Assembly: GCA_031180805.1 (NCBI GenBank)
Contig: JAPSLL010000002.1
Location: 1-43,232, forward strand
Reading direction: 5' to 3'
DNA from: Bacillus sp. (in: firmicutes)
Lineage (GTDB): Bacteria > Bacillota > Bacilli > Bacillales > Bacillaceae
DNA: 43,232 nt
Part shown: one piece after another, positions 41,338 to 43,232 of the stretch
Layout: every line of letters begins with the position of its first letter
Numbering within the stretch: position 1 is the stretch's first letter
Translations under genes and position numbers: made by a program
The notes under the pieces: generated by a model
The model's input: only the letters and a program-made list of their open reading frames with translations
Database searches by the model: none
What the model was told of the DNA's origin: nothing

Positions 41338-43232
41338 ATGTTTCAGAACCTTCCGTCATCGATACTTTACTCGCCCTTCCAATAAAATATTGAAGAGCTC
41401 CTAGACAAAGAATCATAAATGATAAAACAGTGATCGCTGTCCCAAATTGAGATTCTGAGCCATATTGAATCGACATATACACGCTTGACATCGGATCTTC
41501 AAATATAAAATTAGGTGTTGTTAATGCAAGTAATGGCGTTACATAGAAAATGACCATTCCTACCGTAACAAATAATCCTACTAAATGATGAACACTAAAT
41601 GCAACCCTTACTAAGGCAGAACCTGCAGTTAGAAGGAAGATCGTGTATACAGTCCACTGTACGGCACTATTCTCACGTAAAGGATAAATCTCTAAGCCAA
41701 ACAAGCTAATAATTAAGCCAATAATGATGTTTAACAGGACAAATAAAATGGCCTGTATCCATAATGGCGGTTGTTGGAAGTAATAGCTTGTATAGCCAAT
41801 CAGCAAGCTACAGATAAGAACAATAAACAAGACGACAACTGGTGGTAAGTTTTTCACTGTTGTTGTTTGTGTCTCTTCAGGAACATCTCCACTGATTTTC
41901 AATGGATTTGTTAAGAAATCATATACATATCCATTTGACTGTCCATCAACAAATGTATTTCCAAGAACACTGAAAACATCATTTCTTATAAGCTCTGTAG
42001 AAGCGACATTTGATGCCCATTTATTATTTAATTTATCTGCATCAACCTGAACATCGTTAACTCTTACTTGAAGCTCACCTGTGTAATCAACGATCGTTCC
42101 TTGACTTTCTTTGATTGAATCCATCATTGTATGAATCAATTCCATTTGATTACTAATTCTTTCAGTATCTGATATCACTTCTTGACCTTCAACAGCTGGT
42201 GTCGGCTCAACAATGGTCAACATTTGTTGCGGTTGGTTAATTTGATCTAGAACCTTTGTTGCCTCTTGAAGTATGCCATCAAGATTTTCTAATAGAATCT
42301 TTTGATGCTCATCAATTTTTCCACTGTATTCAGCCATGAAAACAGTAAAGCCGTCCTCCATAGTGTTTAGTACATCTTGATTTGTTGGCATATCAGTACC
42401 TAGTTGATTCCATTTTGCCTGCTCATCTTCTGCTATTTGGACAATTCTATTTGCTTGTTGTTGTAATAACTCGTTACCAAGGGTCATAGCTTTTTCCTGA
42501 TTTACAGAAGCCATACTCTTCAACGTTGCATCGTATCGATCTAGGTACGAATAGTAAAACATCATTTGCACTAAATCTTTACTGTTAATATCTTTCCCAA
42601 AAATTTTTGAGATTTTCTCTTTTCTTGATTCAGAAAGGACATTTGATGAAAGAATTGATTGTTCTTTCTTATTAATTTCATCTCTAATATCAGCTTCATA
42701 GTCTTTGTATAAATTGAGCTCAGTTTCTAGCTTTTTATTTTCAACAATCAGTGCTGCTTTTTCTTTTTCTAAAGAATCGATGGTTTTATTCAGTTCCTCA
42801 ATCGTTTTATTTAGCTCATCGATTTCTCCATTTAACACATCGATATCTGATTTTAACCCATCTATATTCGTTTCTAATTCCTTAATATAGCCATCTTTAT
42901 GTTTAAGAGTATTTTCCAACAAGTCATACTGTTTTCTTAACTCAGAGTAAGCATTTAACAGCTTATTAAATTCATCCTCTAACGGATTTTTTTGTCCGTT
43001 TTCCTTCTCAGATAAAGAGGTTTGTAGGTTTGAAATTCTTTCATTAATAGCATCAAAGCCTGCTAACGATTTTGTGATATCTTCTACCGTAGGTTGCTCT
43101 AAGCTTGATAGCTCTGTCTTAATTTTCGTAAGTTCAGCTGCTAATGCTACTAATTCCTCTTTTTCCTTCGTTAAATCTATGAAAGGTGCTTCAGGCTCCT
43201 CTGGTGTTTCTGGTTCTTCTGGATTACCAGGT
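41327..43232 (-). CDS. esaA: Type VII secretion protein EsaA (5' part missing)
   Basis: The frame is open to the window edge, so only the C-terminal 635 residues are seen. A Pro/Glu linker (NPEEPETPEEPEAP) and a long coiled-coil region (from about 43140 to 42700, with heptad repeats such as LKSDIDVLNGEIDELNKTIE) are followed by a helical extracellular part and five C-terminal hydrophobic segments (around 41850-41350). This matches EsaA/YueB, the large membrane component of type VII secretion that is also the receptor for phage SPP1 in B. subtilis. The TTG at 42922 is not a start because the frame continues upstream without a stop. The remaining machine genes (esxA, esaB, essB, essC) should lie beyond this edge. 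Confidence 0.88.
   Translation of the reverse strand, partial: PGNPEEPETPEEPEAPFIDLTKEKEELVALAAELTKIKTELSSLEQPTVEDITKSLAGFDAINERISNLQTSLSEKENGQKNPLEDEFNKLLNAYSELRKQYDLLENTLKHKDGYIKELETNIDGLKSDIDVLNGEIDELNKTIEELNKTIDSLEKEKAALIVENKKLETELNLYKDYEADIRDEINKKEQSILSSNVLSESRKEKISKIFGKDINSKDLVQMMFYYSYLDRYDATLKSMASVNQEKAMTLGNELLQQQANRIVQIAEDEQAKWNQLGTDMPTNQDVLNTMEDGFTVFMAEYSGKIDEHQKILLENLDGILQEATKVLDQINQPQQMLTIVEPTPAVEGQEVISDTERISNQMELIHTMMDSIKESQGTIVDYTGELQVRVNDVQVDADKLNNKWASNVASTELIRNDVFSVLGNTFVDGQSNGYVYDFLTNPLKISGDVPEETQTTTVKNLPPVVVLFIVLICSLLIGYTSYYFQQPPLWIQAILFVLLNIIIGLIISLFGLEIYPLRENSAVQWTVYTIFLLTAGSALVRVAFSVHHLVGLFVTVGMVIFYVTPLLALTTPNFIFEDPMSSVYMSIQYGSESQFGTAITVLSFMILCLGALQYFIGRASKVSMTEGSETYEA

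Noticed and set aside
41327-42922. EsaA starting at TTG 42922
   Set aside because: The frame continues upstream to the window edge without a stop and encodes EsaA-like coiled coil, so the gene is cut by the edge.
1-43232. CRISPR arrays, tRNA, rRNA, prophage or integrase
   Set aside because: I looked for regular direct repeats with spacers, tRNA cloverleaf sequences and phage or recombinase motifs and saw none.

Overview
The window looks like a chromosomal segment of a low-GC, Gram-positive, Bacillus-like firmicute. The AAGGAGG-type ribosome binding sites, the nas, tre, purU and yhfW-like genes, a YuaB/WXG-type (type VII) secretion cluster, and TnrA, Fur, CcpA and SigD sites all point to Bacillaceae. 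I see no rRNA, tRNA, CRISPR array, transposase or prophage gene. The species cannot be fixed from this sequence.

Region 1 (1-2405): the start of a small membrane protein gene (minus strand, cut by the edge), a divergent YhfW-like FAD/Rieske oxidoreductase, and a 47-residue protein of unknown function.

Region 2 (2404-13297): a complete nitrate assimilation locus. On the minus strand are nasB and nasC (nitrate reductase) and nasD, nasE and nasF (nitrite reductase plus siroheme synthesis). The transporter nasA is divergent on the plus strand. Three TnrA boxes sit about 50 bp upstream of the predicted starts of nasB, nasD and nasA, which explains nitrogen-limitation control. The nasD-nasE and nasE-nasF gaps are unusually long and can fold into strong RNA structures.

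Region 3 (13298-25278): assorted genes. These are a Fur-controlled basic protein, a MarR/MFS efflux pair, a chemoreceptor with a SigD promoter, an aldo/keto reductase, a PadR-DUF1700-DUF4097 operon, a stand-alone HemD-like protein, purU, a split ThrE-type exporter pair, and a SEC-C protein.

Region 4 (25279-32821): a trehalose operon, treP - oligo-1,6-glucosidase - treA - treR, with two TreR-like operators and a CcpA (cre) site in the leader, followed by pepT.

Region 5 (32822-39091): a von Willebrand factor A lipoprotein, and a convergent pair made of a SARP/BTAD-type response regulator and a very large hybrid kinase carrying two different kinase cores. A bidirectional terminator palindrome is built into the 3' coding ends of both genes.

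Region 6 (39331-43232): the distal end of a type VII secretion cluster on the minus strand: esaA (cut by the edge), essA, two small helical LXG-partner proteins (DUF5082 and DUF5344), and a short LXG protein with no toxin domain.

A palindromic repeat of about 110 bp occurs twice in full and once internally deleted, each copy directly behind a stop codon. Two genes (the ThrE_2 subunit and the LXG protein) appear to lack a normal start codon although a good ribosome binding site is present.
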